Source: Parerythrobacter aestuarii
Lineage (GTDB): Bacteria; Pseudomonadota; Alphaproteobacteria; Sphingomonadales; Sphingomonadaceae
Direction: 5' to 3'
NCBI RefSeq assembly: GCF_030140925.1
Contig: NZ_JARBWD010000001.1
Coordinates: 1,302,001 to 1,366,000, forward strand
DNA length: 64,000 bases
A program made the position numbers and the translations under genes. Of this stretch, positions 35,286 through 44,331 are shown piece after piece. The notes under the pieces are model-generated. The model ran no database searches, was not told the origin of the DNA, and worked only from the letters and a program-made list of their open reading frames with translations. Each line of letters begins with the position of its first letter. The first letter of the stretch is position 1.

Positions 35286-36355
35286 CCGAAAAGCTACCTC
35301 CACCTCACGGCTGGATCATCCTCGATAAACCGCGCGGCATGGGCTCGACGCAGGCGGTGGGGGCGGTGAAGCGCAATTTGCGCGAGGGCGGCTATGCCAA
35401 GACCAAGGTAGGGCATGGCGGGACGCTCGATCCCGAGGCGGAAGGGGTGTTACCGATTGCGCTGGGCGAGGCGACCAAGCTGGCCGGGCGGATGCTCGAC
35501 GCGTCCAAGATCTACGAGTTTACTGTCCAGTTTGGCGAGGAGACCGATACGCTCGATGCCGAAGGGGAGGTTGTTCGAACCTCCGATCATCGTCCGCCTA
35601 TGGCGGCGATCGCGGCGGTGCTGGAGCATTTCACCGGCGACATCGAACAGGTACCGCCGAAGTATTCCGCGCTGATGGTGGACGGCAAGCGCGCCTATGA
35701 CCGGGCGCGGGCCGGGGAAGAGGTCGAACTGAAGACGCGGGCGATCACTGTCTACGACCTCCATTTCTCCCGTCATCCCCGCGAAGGCGGGGATCCAGAG
35801 CTGCAAAGTTCTGACCAAGCCGCCCTGGATTCCCGCCTTCGCAGGAATGACGAGGCGGGGGTTGAACTGGAGTCCGCCTTCCAAATTACCTCCGGTCGTC
35901 CCGACCCCTACGATCCCGGCGCGCCGCTCGAACTGGCCGACGCCATCACGCTCACTGCTCATGTCTCCAAGGGCACCTATATCCGCAGCCTTGCACGCGA
36001 TATCGCCCATGCTCTTGGAACTGTCGGCCACGTTACCTATCTCAGGCGGACGAAGGCGGGCCCCTTCGCTGAAAAGCAGGCGATTTCGCTGGACAAACTC
36101 AACGAAATCGGTAAGGGCGCGCCACTTCAAGACCTCCTCCTGCCGCTCGAGGCGGGGCTGGACGACATCCCGGCTCTGAAACTCGATCCCGATAGTGCGC
36201 AGGCGGTCCGCCAGGGCCGGGTCGTCTCGGGAATGCCCCAAACCGACGGGCTCTACCTTGCGAAGCTGGAAACTGTTCCGGTTGCGCTGGTCGAACTCAG
36301 CGGTGGTACGATGAAGGTCGTCAGGGGCTTCAACCTGCCAGATGTCGCTGAGTAA
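35282..36355 (+). CDS. truB: tRNA pseudouridine-55 synthase with in-frame repeat insertion
   Basis: The 357-residue protein has the TruB catalytic motif KVGHGGTLDPEAEG (catalytic Asp near residue 48) and CSKGTYIRSLA-like VSKGTYIRSLARDIAH. It makes pseudouridine-55 in tRNAs. Between ITVYDLHF and the SKGTYIR block lies about 40 extra residues. Their first part, beginning RHPREGGDPELQ, is encoded by an 82-bp palindromic repeat at 35771-35852. The reading frame stays open, so the enzyme probably tolerates the loop. It overlaps the symporter by ATGA. Confidence 0.93.
   Translation: MTEKLPPPHGWIILDKPRGMGSTQAVGAVKRNLREGGYAKTKVGHGGTLDPEAEGVLPIALGEATKLAGRMLDASKIYEFTVQFGEETDTLDAEGEVVRTSDHRPPMAAIAAVLEHFTGDIEQVPPKYSALMVDGKRAYDRARAGEEVELKTRAITVYDLHFSRHPREGGDPELQSSDQAALDSRLRRNDEAGVELESAFQITSGRPDPYDPGAPLELADAITLTAHVSKGTYIRSLARDIAHALGTVGHVTYLRRTKAGPFAEKQAISLDKLNEIGKGAPLQDLLLPLEAGLDDIPALKLDPDSAQAVRQGRVVSGMPQTDGLYLAKLETVPVALVELSGGTMKVVRGFNLPDVAE
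35771..35852. repeat. 82-bp palindromic repeat inserted in truB
   Basis: The arms at 35771-35798 and 35825-35852 are 28-bp inverted repeats that match at 25 positions; the left arm begins CGTCATCCCCGCGAAGGCGG. The 26-bp centre has no symmetry. Repeats with this arm type are dispersed in sphingomonad genomes, to my recollection mostly between genes. Its reading here gives a basic, polar peptide. It is the analogue of Rickettsia palindromic elements inside genes. Confidence 0.85.
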
Positions 36356-36367
36356 GAGAGAATACAC

Positions 36368-36637
36368 ATGTCGGTAGACGCCGAAACGAAGACGAAGATC
36401 ATCAAGGACAACGCTCGTGACAAGAACGACACGGGCAGCCCGGAAGTCCAGGTCGCGATCTTGACGCAGCGCATCAAGAACCTGACCGAGCACTTCAAGG
36501 ATCACCACAAGGACAACCACTCGCGTCGTGGCCTGCTCCAGATGGTCAACAAGCGTCGCAGCCTGCTCGCCTATCTCAAGAAGAAAGACGTAGAGCGCTA
36601 CAACGCCCTGATCGCGAAGCTGGGTCTTCGTAAGTAA
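36368..36637 (+). CDS. rpsO: 30S ribosomal protein S15
   Basis: The 89-residue protein is full-length S15: [51 protein letters not shown]. It binds 16S rRNA. It lies 12 bp after truB and is followed by its own terminator before pnp, an arrangement like E. coli. Confidence 0.98.
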   Translation: MSVDAETKTKIIKDNARDKNDTGSPEVQVAILTQRIKNLTEHFKDHHKDNHSRRGLLQMVNKRRSLLAYLKKKDVERYNALIAKLGLRK

Positions 36638-36648
36638 GAGTTTCTCGG

Positions 36649-36676
36649 AGCGGCCCAACTTGGGCCGCTTCGTTTA
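36649..36676 (+). terminator. Terminator between rpsO and pnp
   Basis: AGCGGCCCA (36649-36657) and TGGGCCGCT (36661-36669) form a perfect 9-bp stem with a 3-nt loop followed by a broken T tract (TCGTTT). It resembles the partial terminator found between rpsO and pnp in E. coli. Confidence 0.8.
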
Positions 36677-36683
36677 TCCGGCT

Positions 36684-36793
36684 CCCGCACAATCCGGTGC
36701 AGGGGCGGTACTACGGGGCGCGAATAGCCCCATACCGGACCGGGACGGAATACCCGGCACAGTAGGCCCCGCACCGCAATAAGGCCGTGCGGG
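36684..36793 (+). promoter_or_regulatory. Structured pnp leader
   Basis: CCCGCAC (36684-36690) can pair with GTGCGGG (36787-36793), GGTGCAGGGGC (36696-36706) with GCCCCGCACC (36766-36775, one bulge), and GGGGC (36715-36719) with GCCCC (36727-36731). The closing stem ends just before the AGGA ribosome site at 36801. In E. coli pnp is autoregulated through RNase III cleavage of a leader duplex; this could be the counterpart. Confidence 0.55.
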
Positions 36794-36810
36794 TCAAATT
36801 AGGAAAATCA

Positions 36811-39096
36811 ATGTTCGACACGAAAACCGTATCGCTGGAGTGGGGCGGAAAGACCCTCACTCTGGAAACCGGCCGTATTGCCCGTCAGGCTGACGGCGCG
36901 GTCCTCGCCACCTATGGCGAAACTGTTGTTCTTTGCGCGGTCACCGCAGCAAAGAGCGTACGCGAAGGGCAGGACTTCTTCCCGCTCACCGTCCACTACC
37001 AGGAAAAGTTCTCCGCTGCGGGCCGTATCCCGGGCGGCTTCTTCAAGCGCGAAGGCCGCGCAACGGAGAAGGAAACGCTGACCTCCCGCCTGATCGACCG
37101 CCCGGTGCGGCCGCTGTTCCCGGAAGGCTTCTACAACGAAATCAACGTTATCGCGCAGGTTCTCAGCTATGACGGCGAGACCGAGCCGGATATCGTTGCC
37201 ATGATCGCGGCTTCGGCTGCGCTGACCATTTCGGGTGTCCCGTTCATGGGCCCGATCGGCGCTGCCCGCGTTGGCTTCCGCAATGGCGAATACGAACTCA
37301 ACCCGAGCCTGGCGACCTGTCTCGACGAAGATGGTCGCCTCGACCTCGTTGTCGCTGCGACCAATGACGCGGTGATGATGGTCGAATCCGAAGCCAAGGA
37401 GCTGACCGAAGAGGAAATGCTCGGCGCTGTCATGTTCGCGCATGAGGAAAGCCGCAAGGTTATCGGTGCGATCATCGATCTCGCCGAACAGGCCGCCAAG
37501 GATCCGTGGGTCATCGATAGCTCCGACGACACCACGGCGATCAAGGAAAAGCTGCGCGGCATCGTTGGTGACGACATTGCTGCCGCTTACAAGCTGACTG
37601 ACAAGTCGGCCCGTTCCGAAGCGCTCAATGCCGCCCGTGCCAAGGCCAAGGACGCCTTTGCCGAGGAAGAGCCGCAGACCCAGATGGTCGCCAACAAGGC
37701 GGTCAAGAAGCTGGAATCGGAAATCGTGCGCGGTGCCATCCTCAAGGACGGCCAGCGCATCGACGGCCGCAAGCTCGACCAGGTTCGCCCGATCGAAGCC
37801 ATGGTTGGCCTGCTGCCGCGTACGCACGGTTCGGCGCTGTTCACCCGCGGGGAAACGCAGGCAATCTGCACCGTCACGCTGGGTACCAAGGATGCCGAGC
37901 AGATGATCGACGGTCTCGAAGGCCTGTCGTACAATCACTTCATGCTGCACTATAACTTCCCGCCCTATTCGGTCGGCGAAGTGGGTCGCTTCGGCTTCAC
38001 CAGCCGTCGCGAAACCGGTCACGGCAAGCTCGCCTGGCGTGCTTTGCATCCGGTCCTGCCCAAGCATGAAGATTTCCCGTACACCATCCGCATCCTGTCG
38101 GACATCACCGAATCCAACGGATCCAGCTCGATGGCGACCGTTTGCGGTGGCTGCCTGAGCATGATGGACGCCGGCGTTCCGATCGAGCGTCCGGTTTCCG
38201 GCATCGCGATGGGCCTCATCCTCGAAGGCGACGACTTCGCGGTCCTGTCGGACATCCTGGGTGACGAAGATCACCTCGGCGACATGGACTTCAAGGTGGC
38301 CGGTTCGGAAAGCGGCATCACTTCGCTGCAGATGGACATCAAGGTGGCCGGCATCACCAAGGAAATCATGGCGAAGGCGCTGGAGCAGGCCAAGGCCGGC
38401 CGTGCGCACATCCTCGGTGAAATGAACAAGGCGCTTTCGGGTGCCCGTACCGACGTTTCCAAGCACGCTCCGCGTATCGAGACCATGCAGATCGACAAGT
38501 CGAAGATCCGCGACGTCATCGGCACCGGGGGTAAGGTGATCCGCGAGATCGTCGCTGAAACCGGCGCCAAGGTCGACATCGACGACGAAGGCGTGATCAA
38601 GATTTCGTCTTCGAACCTCGACGAGATCGAAGCCGCGAGGAAGTGGATCGAAGGCATCGTCGAAGAGGCGGAAGTCGGCAAGATCTACAACGGCAAGGTC
38701 GTCAATATCGTCGACTTCGGTGCGTTCGTGAACTTCATGGGCGGCAAGGACGGTCTCGTCCATGTCAGCGAAATGAAGAACGAGCGCGTCGAGAAGCCGA
38801 CCGATGTCGTCAGCGAAGGCCAGGAAGTAAAGGTCAAGGTGCTCGAGATCGACCAGCGCGGCAAGGTCCGTCTGTCGATGCGAGTGGTTGACCAGGAAAC
38901 CGGCGAAGAGCTGGAAGACACCCGTCCGCCGCGCGAACCGCGCGGTGATCGCGGCCCGCGCGGTGATCGTGGCGGTCGCGGCGGCGATCGTCGTGGTGGC
39001 CGTGGTGGCCCGCGCGGCGGTGGCCGCGATCGCGGCGATCGTGGTGGCAAGGACGATGGCGGTGAAGCCCACGTCCCTGACTTCCTGAAGGACTGA
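36811..39096 (+). CDS. pnp: Polynucleotide phosphorylase
   Basis: The 761-residue protein has two RNase PH cores ([21 protein letters not shown] at the start; [18 protein letters not shown] [13 protein letters not shown] in the second), a KH domain ([16 protein letters not shown]) and an S1 domain ([18 protein letters not shown]). It degrades RNA 3' to 5' using phosphate. The tail after S1 is an Arg/Gly/Asp-rich run of GDR/GGR repeats (38941-39050), likely an RNA-binding disordered segment. The ATG at 36811 with AGGA upstream is used; an earlier GTG lies in the leader. Confidence 0.97.
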   Translation: MFDTKTVSLEWGGKTLTLETGRIARQADGAVLATYGETVVLCAVTAAKSVREGQDFFPLTVHYQEKFSAAGRIPGGFFKREGRATEKETLTSRLIDRPVRPLFPEGFYNEINVIAQVLSYDGETEPDIVAMIAASAALTISGVPFMGPIGAARVGFRNGEYELNPSLATCLDEDGRLDLVVAATNDAVMMVESEAKELTEEEMLGAVMFAHEESRKVIGAIIDLAEQAAKDPWVIDSSDDTTAIKEKLRGIVGDDIAAAYKLTDKSARSEALNAARAKAKDAFAEEEPQTQMVANKAVKKLESEIVRGAILKDGQRIDGRKLDQVRPIEAMVGLLPRTHGSALFTRGETQAICTVTLGTKDAEQMIDGLEGLSYNHFMLHYNFPPYSVGEVGRFGFTSRRETGHGKLAWRALHPVLPKHEDFPYTIRILSDITESNGSSSMATVCGGCLSMMDAGVPIERPVSGIAMGLILEGDDFAVLSDILGDEDHLGDMDFKVAGSESGITSLQMDIKVAGITKEIMAKALEQAKAGRAHILGEMNKALSGARTDVSKHAPRIETMQIDKSKIRDVIGTGGKVIREIVAETGAKVDIDDEGVIKISSSNLDEIEAARKWIEGIVEEAEVGKIYNGKVVNIVDFGAFVNFMGGKDGLVHVSEMKNERVEKPTDVVSEGQEVKVKVLEIDQRGKVRLSMRVVDQETGEELEDTRPPREPRGDRGPRGDRGGRGGDRRGGRGGPRGGGRDRGDRGGKDDGGEAHVPDFLKD

Positions 39097-39118
39097 TCCT
39101 TCGCACAAGCAAACAGGG

Positions 39119-39147
39119 AAGGGCCGCTCGACAGGGCGGCCCTTTTC
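39119..39147 (+). terminator. Terminator of pnp
   Basis: GGGCCGC (39121-39127) pairs with GCGGCCC (39136-39142), extended by AA/TT flanks, and is followed by TTTT. It lies 25 bp after the pnp stop. Confidence 0.9.
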
Positions 39148-39164
39148 GTATCTAGGACCCTTCC

Positions 39165-39848
39165 ATGCTGCCCCGCGAAACAATTGCCATCGCCCAGATC
39201 CCTGACGGAGAGGAGTTGACCCTCGTCAGCCACGGACGCGATTTCATCATAATGCTGGGGCGGGACGAGCTGATGGGCACCCGCATGCAGTTCAGCGAGG
39301 AACAGCTGGCGGAGCTGACCTTGCAACGGATCAATGCCTCGCGTCCGCGCGTGCTGATTGGCGGTTACGGGATGGGCTTCACCTTTCGCTCAGCGCTCAA
39401 GCATGCGCCTGAGCAGGCCGAGGTTGTGGTCGCAGAAGTCGTGCCCGAGATCCTCGATTGGGCGAAAGGGCCACTCGCGGAACTTACCGGCAGTTGCCTC
39501 GAAGACACGCGCGGCGAAGTGATTCTCGCCGATGTCGCTGCATTGATCGACGACGCGGTGGACGGCACGACGCGGCGCTATGATGCGATCCTGCTCGATG
39601 TCGACAACGGCCCTGACGGGATCGTGCGCGACGGTAACGAGCGGCTTTATACCAAGACCGGCCTTGGCCGTGCGCGCGACGCGCTCAACCCCGGCGGTGT
39701 GTTGGCGGTGTGGTCGGCTGCACCCGATCACAAGTTCACCCAGCGGCTCAAGGGCGCCGGTTTCGACGTGGAGGTAAAGACCGTCCGTGCCCGACCCAAC
39801 AACAAGGGGCCGCACCACACAATCTGGTTTGCCACACGTTTGCGGTAG
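39165..39848 (+). CDS. Spermidine synthase-like methyltransferase-fold protein
   Basis: The 227-residue protein has the SpeE-type Rossmann fold: RPRVLIGGYGMGFTFRSALKHAP, VVVAEVVPEILDWAKG, and YDAILLDVDNGPDGI. It is shorter than true spermidine synthases, lacks the N-terminal beta domain, and no speD lies nearby. Activity is therefore uncertain. It begins 18 bp after the pnp terminator and is probably transcribed on its own. Confidence 0.8.
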   Translation: MLPRETIAIAQIPDGEELTLVSHGRDFIIMLGRDELMGTRMQFSEEQLAELTLQRINASRPRVLIGGYGMGFTFRSALKHAPEQAEVVVAEVVPEILDWAKGPLAELTGSCLEDTRGEVILADVAALIDDAVDGTTRRYDAILLDVDNGPDGIVRDGNERLYTKTGLGRARDALNPGGVLAVWSAAPDHKFTQRLKGAGFDVEVKTVRARPNNKGPHHTIWFATRLR

Positions 39849-39921
39849 CGTTCTTGCGCGGTTCATTCCCGATGTGACAGGGTAGCTCTGGTCGTGACTG
39901 GATTCGGGGAAGGGGGAACCG

Positions 39922-42051
39922 ATGCGCAAGACCTTGCTGGCTGTTGCAACACTTCTGGGAGCAAGCTGGGCTGCACCCGCACTTGCGAGCGGTGACTATT
40001 GTGAACCTCTCTGGCGGCCAGAGAATCCGGACCTGAACTGCGCCGGCTCAATCCCCATCGCGCCAGGCAATGATTCGCGGATCAACCTGTTCCTGCTGCT
40101 GCAGGACCGCGCTGGCAATGACGGCGCAGGTCTCGCCTATCCCGACACCCAATGGCGCAGTTTCTATGGCCGCAACTTCATGCGCTGGAACAATCTCTAC
40201 GACGCCTGGTATCCGGACGGAGGGGAATCTCTCAACTTCGGCTATGGCTACGCCGGACGATGCCAGACGGAAGAGAGCGGCAAGACCGCTTTCCTGAAAG
40301 CCGTCGATGCGTTGCGCGGCCTGAAGGGCGAAACACGTACCCTCCTGTCCACTTCGCGCGATCGGCTCGGCGAAATATGCGACAGAAGCCGACGGGAGGC
40401 GAAGCTTCCAAGCGATGGCGGCTATTTTCTCAACATTGGCGCCAACGGGATCGGTGATGCGCCGTTCGGCTTCATGGCCTATCTCGAAGCCTCGGCGAGT
40501 TTCTATGGTGGCAACTGGGACCGAGCGACTGACTATTACGGCCTGATTCACGCTGCGGATGTCGATGATTGGCTGACCGAAACCTCGAAATACATGGTCG
40601 CTCGCACGCTCCTGAACCAGGCCATCGCCAGTGCGGAAGACGACTGGGGCTGGTTCCCACTGGCCCAGGTCGATGCCGAAGTGGCCATGCGGTCGGAGAA
40701 GGCTTTTTCCAACTACTTGGAGGCCTATCCCGAGGGGCGTTATGCTGCGTCGGCACGCGGTCTTCTCCGCAAGGCCTTGTGGCTGCAGCGTGACTACGCT
40801 CGACTTGGCGCGACCTATGCAGATGCCTTCGCCGCCGTCGATCCTGATACGCCGGAAGCTGCGCGGCTGATATCGGAAATTGACGATAAGTACCTGATCC
40901 GCAATCCGGGCAAGGTCAACGATCCCTATCTAGCGGCCGCGAACCTGCTGTTGCGGATGCGCAGCGAGAACTATTATTTTGCCGGTGACGATGCACCCGA
41001 GCAGCTTACCCAGACCGAACTGGACAGCCAGGCCCTGGTGTTCGCGGATCATCCCGAGCTGTACGGTTTCCTCAAGGCCAGCTTCGCTTTCTATGTCGAC
41101 AAGGACTATGCGGTGGTGCGCGAGCTGCTGCCCGACGATGCCCGACAAGACCGCTACTCCCCCCTGGCGTTCAGCCGGCAGTACCTGCGCGGGCTGGCGC
41201 TGCATGCGCTGGGGGACCGCAACGAGGAAGGCTTCTGGCGCGAGCTGATTGGCGGTGCGCAGGGGCTCTACCAGCGACCGGCAGTCGAGCTGGCACTGGC
41301 GCGGGCGCTCGAACAGAAAGGTGAGGTAGGCGACGCCTTCGTGGCCAACTCCCCGATCCGGGATTGGCGCATCCGGCGCATGCTGCTGGGCCTGTCAGCA
41401 GGGCCAAGGCTGCTCAAGCAGCAGGCACGGGCCGATGGCCCCAACAACGAAGCGGCCTTCGCCCTCTTTACTGCCCTGTTCCGGCAGTTGCAGCACGGTG
41501 AATATGCCGGTTTCCTGGAAGACTATCCGCTCGCGGCAAAATACCCGTCGGACCAAGACAGTGGCTCGCTGTGGGGTGTGATGGATGCCGAGAAGGCCCC
41601 GGTTTACCTGTTCCGCAGCGGAGAGTTCTCGGCTGGCTATGCTTGCCCGTCGCTGGAAGCGACCGCGCAGGTGCTGGCGCGCGATCCGACCAGCAGCAAA
41701 GCCCGCCTGTGCCTGGGCGAGTTTTATCGCCTCAACGGCTTCGACGAGTTCGAATTCGTGCGGTCCTGGTACGGCGAAGACGGGGCCGGGCAGCTCGGCA
41801 CGTCGACCAGCTATCCGGGCAAGGTCACACACCGGCTCGACCTCTACCGTGCGGTCATGGCCGACACCTCCGCTGCGCGCGGGGACAAGGCTTACGCACT
41901 GTATCGTGCCATCCGCTGTTATGCCCCCAGCAACAACAACACCTGCGGTGGCGAAGGCGTGGAGGAGAATGTTCGAGCGGCATGGTTCCGCCGTCTCAAG
42001 CGCGACTATGCCGATACCGCGTGGGCGAAGGAGCTTGAATATTACTGGTAG
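39922..42051 (+). CDS. Large exported helical-repeat protein
   Basis: The 709-residue protein has a signal peptide ending ALAS (residue 23) and a mature part made of helical hairpins that resemble degenerate TPR or Sel1 repeats (for example EKAFSNYLEAYPEGRYAASARGLL and LAFSRQYLRGLALHALGDRN). Cys occur near both ends, suggesting disulfides. No enzyme motif is visible. GGGAAGGGGGAA precedes the ATG. The next gene, a DUF3142 lipoprotein, starts inside its last codons, so the two form one unit. Confidence 0.8.
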   Translation: MRKTLLAVATLLGASWAAPALASGDYCEPLWRPENPDLNCAGSIPIAPGNDSRINLFLLLQDRAGNDGAGLAYPDTQWRSFYGRNFMRWNNLYDAWYPDGGESLNFGYGYAGRCQTEESGKTAFLKAVDALRGLKGETRTLLSTSRDRLGEICDRSRREAKLPSDGGYFLNIGANGIGDAPFGFMAYLEASASFYGGNWDRATDYYGLIHAADVDDWLTETSKYMVARTLLNQAIASAEDDWGWFPLAQVDAEVAMRSEKAFSNYLEAYPEGRYAASARGLLRKALWLQRDYARLGATYADAFAAVDPDTPEAARLISEIDDKYLIRNPGKVNDPYLAAANLLLRMRSENYYFAGDDAPEQLTQTELDSQALVFADHPELYGFLKASFAFYVDKDYAVVRELLPDDARQDRYSPLAFSRQYLRGLALHALGDRNEEGFWRELIGGAQGLYQRPAVELALARALEQKGEVGDAFVANSPIRDWRIRRMLLGLSAGPRLLKQQARADGPNNEAAFALFTALFRQLQHGEYAGFLEDYPLAAKYPSDQDSGSLWGVMDAEKAPVYLFRSGEFSAGYACPSLEATAQVLARDPTSSKARLCLGEFYRLNGFDEFEFVRSWYGEDGAGQLGTSTSYPGKVTHRLDLYRAVMADTSAARGDKAYALYRAIRCYAPSNNNTCGGEGVEENVRAAWFRRLKRDYADTAWAKELEYYW

Positions 42052-42775
42052 GCTGTGGCTGGCAGCGCTTGCCGGGCTGGTGCTGGTGGCCTGCAATCCG
42101 GCCAGCGACCGAGAAGCGCAAGTGGTCGACCCCGCCGACTACAGCGCCTTCTACCTGTGGAGCGGTGTCGAGCCGGTGCCGCAGATGCAGGGTGCGGATG
42201 CGGTCTATGTCCTGTGGGGCGAATTGCGGCTCGACGAGCCGGACCGGATCGTTCCGATCCTGCGTACCGTCCCTTCAGGCGAAGCGAAGGAGTTGTGGCT
42301 TGTGGTGCGGGCGGAGCGAATTGGCTGGGGCGAGGGTGCCTATCGCCAACTGCTGGAAACCGCCGGGATCTGGAACCGGGACGGGCTGCTGACAGGCGTG
42401 CAGGTCGACTTCGATTCCAGCACCGGTCGGCTTGATGGATATGCCGCATTCCTTGCCGACCTGCGTCAGCGCTTGCCGCGCGGCCTGCAGCTATCGGCTA
42501 CAGGGTTGATGGACTGGCCTGCCAATGCGTCCGACGACGACCTTTCAGCCATGGCCGGTGCGCTCGACGAGATCGTGGTGCAGACGTACCAGGATCGCAC
42601 CACCTTGCCAGGCTATCAGCGCTACCTTTCTGCCACCGAGAGGCTTCCGCTGCCCTACCGCGTGGCGCTGGTCGAAGGCGGGGAGTGGGACCCGCCGGCA
42701 CATCTCCCCGACGATCCCCGCTTCAAAGGCTACGTGGTGTTCCTGCTGGCTGGAGCGCCGCGTCAGAAGCCATAG
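42035..42775 (+). CDS. DUF3142 lipoprotein
   Basis: From the TTG at 42035 the product is MNITGRLWLAALAGLVLVAC, a lipoprotein signal with Cys20 as the lipid attachment site, followed by a soluble domain with TGVQVDFDSSTGRLDGYAAF and DEIVVQTYQDRTTLPGY, the pattern of DUF3142, a TIM-barrel-like family of unknown function. The start overlaps the upstream gene by 17 bases. AAGGAG is one base away, too close to be ideal, so the exact start is uncertain. The 3' end overlaps the convergent DUF481 gene by 13 bases. Confidence 0.8.
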   Translation: MNITGRLWLAALAGLVLVACNPASDREAQVVDPADYSAFYLWSGVEPVPQMQGADAVYVLWGELRLDEPDRIVPILRTVPSGEAKELWLVVRAERIGWGEGAYRQLLETAGIWNRDGLLTGVQVDFDSSTGRLDGYAAFLADLRQRLPRGLQLSATGLMDWPANASDDDLSAMAGALDEIVVQTYQDRTTLPGYQRYLSATERLPLPYRVALVEGGEWDPPAHLPDDPRFKGYVVFLLAGAPRQKP

Positions 42776-43680
42776 ACCAGCGTAAAGCGAGTCAGCGTGT
42801 CGGTCTTGACCGCACCCGGCGGCGGGTCGGTGTCGTGCTCGACGGTGTAGGACACCCGGGCCTTCAGCGCTCCTGACAGGCCAGCCTCGAGCCCGGTGGT
42901 GGCGATCAGGCTGGTGTTGTCGCCTTCGAGGAAGACACTGGCATCCTGCGTCAGCGCGATAGTCTCGGCGACCTGCCAGTCGAAGTCGGCGGCGGCGAGG
43001 CCGGCGAGGCTCGATTGAGTGCTACCGATGACCCGCTCGGTGCGACGCCACGCCGGACCTGCCTTCACTTCGAGCGATGTGGTGTCGGTGTCGAGCACCC
43101 GGTAGCCAAGCCCGCCGGAAGCGGAATAGCGCGCTGAATAGCCCTGGAAACGGTCACGTTCGTATTGTGCCAGCGCGTAGGCGTAGAGATCGCCGCTGAT
43201 GTCGTAATTGACTTCGTAGGCGGCAAGGTACTGCTCGCGCGTGGTGACCCCGTTGGAGCGCTGGTAGTCGACCAGCGCGCGCAGCTTGTGCCGCCAATCG
43301 ATGCCCTTGCGAGCCAGCTTGAGCCCGGCGCTGATCCCGGTGTTGGAACTGTTTCCGGTCGCGCGGAAGGCGCCGATCTGGCCTTCGCCGCTCCAGTTGT
43401 CGAACACGCCGGCCTGGCGGATCTGTTCTTCTTTCGCTGCGGCTTCCTGTGCAGCGAGTGTTTGCTGCACCGAGGCGAATTCCGTAGCGATCGTGTCGAG
43501 TTCGGCTGCGTCGTCAGGGTGAACCTCGCGGGCCAGGTCGAGAATCGTTGCTACCTTCCCAGCATCGCCCGAGGCGATTGCCGCTTCGATCAAGGCGCGG
43601 GTCGATTGCGGCAGTTCGGCCAGCGCAGGCGTGGCAAGAAATCCCGCCGCAAGCGGCAGGACGACAAGTGAAATTCGCAT
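42763..43680 (-). CDS. DUF481 (YdiY-like) outer-membrane protein
   Basis: The 305-residue protein has a signal peptide (ending ALAE, residue 22), an Ala/Glu-rich helical segment, and a beta-barrel from about residue 95 (GEGQIGAFRATGNSSNTGISAGLKL) to the terminal LVYGF with a C-terminal Phe. DUF481 proteins are small outer-membrane barrels of unknown role, acid-induced in E. coli. It is a single gene. Confidence 0.9.
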   Translation of the reverse strand: MRISLVVLPLAAGFLATPALAELPQSTRALIEAAIASGDAGKVATILDLAREVHPDDAAELDTIATEFASVQQTLAAQEAAAKEEQIRQAGVFDNWSGEGQIGAFRATGNSSNTGISAGLKLARKGIDWRHKLRALVDYQRSNGVTTREQYLAAYEVNYDISGDLYAYALAQYERDRFQGYSARYSASGGLGYRVLDTDTTSLEVKAGPAWRRTERVIGSTQSSLAGLAAADFDWQVAETIALTQDASVFLEGDNTSLIATTGLEAGLSGALKARVSYTVEHDTDPPPGAVKTDTLTRFTLVYGF

Positions 43681-43737
43681 GAAAACTCCTTTGCGCGCTT
43701 AACGCCTCAGGCGAGGGCGCGTTCCGGCGCGGACTAC

Positions 43738-44262
43738 TCAGCCGATGATCCGCGGGGTGCCGAGGTAGTCACGCTTGCCAAGTGGCACGCCCTTCATTCG
43801 CAGGATGTCGTAGAATGTCGTGGCATGGAAATAGAAGTTGGGCTGGCTGAAACTAAGCAGGAAATTCTGCCCGGTAAATTCCATCAGTCGCTTGCCGCCC
43901 AGCACGAAGCCGATGGTCTTGTCAGCGATCGCTTCAAGCTGCTCGGGCGTAACGGCGGCCAGCTCGTCCTGGGTGCGCTTGAGCTTGGCCCGCATCGCGT
44001 CCCAGTCCTGCGGCAGTTCAGTGAAATCGGGCGAGAACTCGCCGGTCGGCAGCAGGCTGATGACGTAGGCCGAATGGGCCCACACGCTGCGGACATGCCA
44101 TGGCAGGTTCCACATGTTGTCCGCCAGCTTGGCTTCGATCAGTTCCGAGGCTTCGCAGCCGCTCTCGCCGCAATGCGCCTCGGCCTTGTCGATCACGCCG
44201 GCCATGCCGCCGAGGATCTGTTGGCAGCTGGGGACAAAGGCATCGTACAGGGTCAGGGACAT
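43738..44262 (-). CDS. DUF1993 family protein
   Basis: The 174-residue protein matches DUF1993: LYDAFVPSCQQILGGMAGVIDKAEAH, ADNMWNLPWHVRSVWAHSAY and FSQPNFYFHATTFYDILR. The fold resembles DinB-like four-helix bundles. No function is established. It begins 71 bp downstream of gcrA, beyond a hairpin terminator. Confidence 0.87.
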   Translation of the reverse strand: MSLTLYDAFVPSCQQILGGMAGVIDKAEAHCGESGCEASELIEAKLADNMWNLPWHVRSVWAHSAYVISLLPTGEFSPDFTELPQDWDAMRAKLKRTQDELAAVTPEQLEAIADKTIGFVLGGKRLMEFTGQNFLLSFSQPNFYFHATTFYDILRMKGVPLGKRDYLGTPRIIG

Positions 44263-44282
44263 GGCGGTTTCTCCTCAAGTCA

Positions 44283-44318
44283 GAAAAAGGCCCGGCTGCA
44301 AAGGTCGCAACCGGGCCC
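44283..44318 (-). terminator. Terminator of gcrA
   Basis: On the minus strand GGCCCGG and CCGGGCC (44311-44317 and 44289-44295) form a stem over a partly paired loop, followed by a run of T (AAAAA at 44284-44288 on the plus strand). It lies 14 bases after the gcrA stop. Confidence 0.82.
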
Positions 44319-44331
44319 ATGAATTCGTAGC

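Noticed and set aside
38941..39050. Short direct repeats at the end of pnp as a tandem-repeat or CRISPR-like element
   Set aside because: They are codon-level repeats of a GDR/GGR-rich tail common in PNPase and related RNA-binding proteins; there are no spacers.
36808..39183. Antisense open frame of about 790 codons opposite pnp
   Set aside because: The plus strand encodes a complete, motif-rich PNPase. The antisense frame is open only because of GC-rich third positions and its translation resembles no family.
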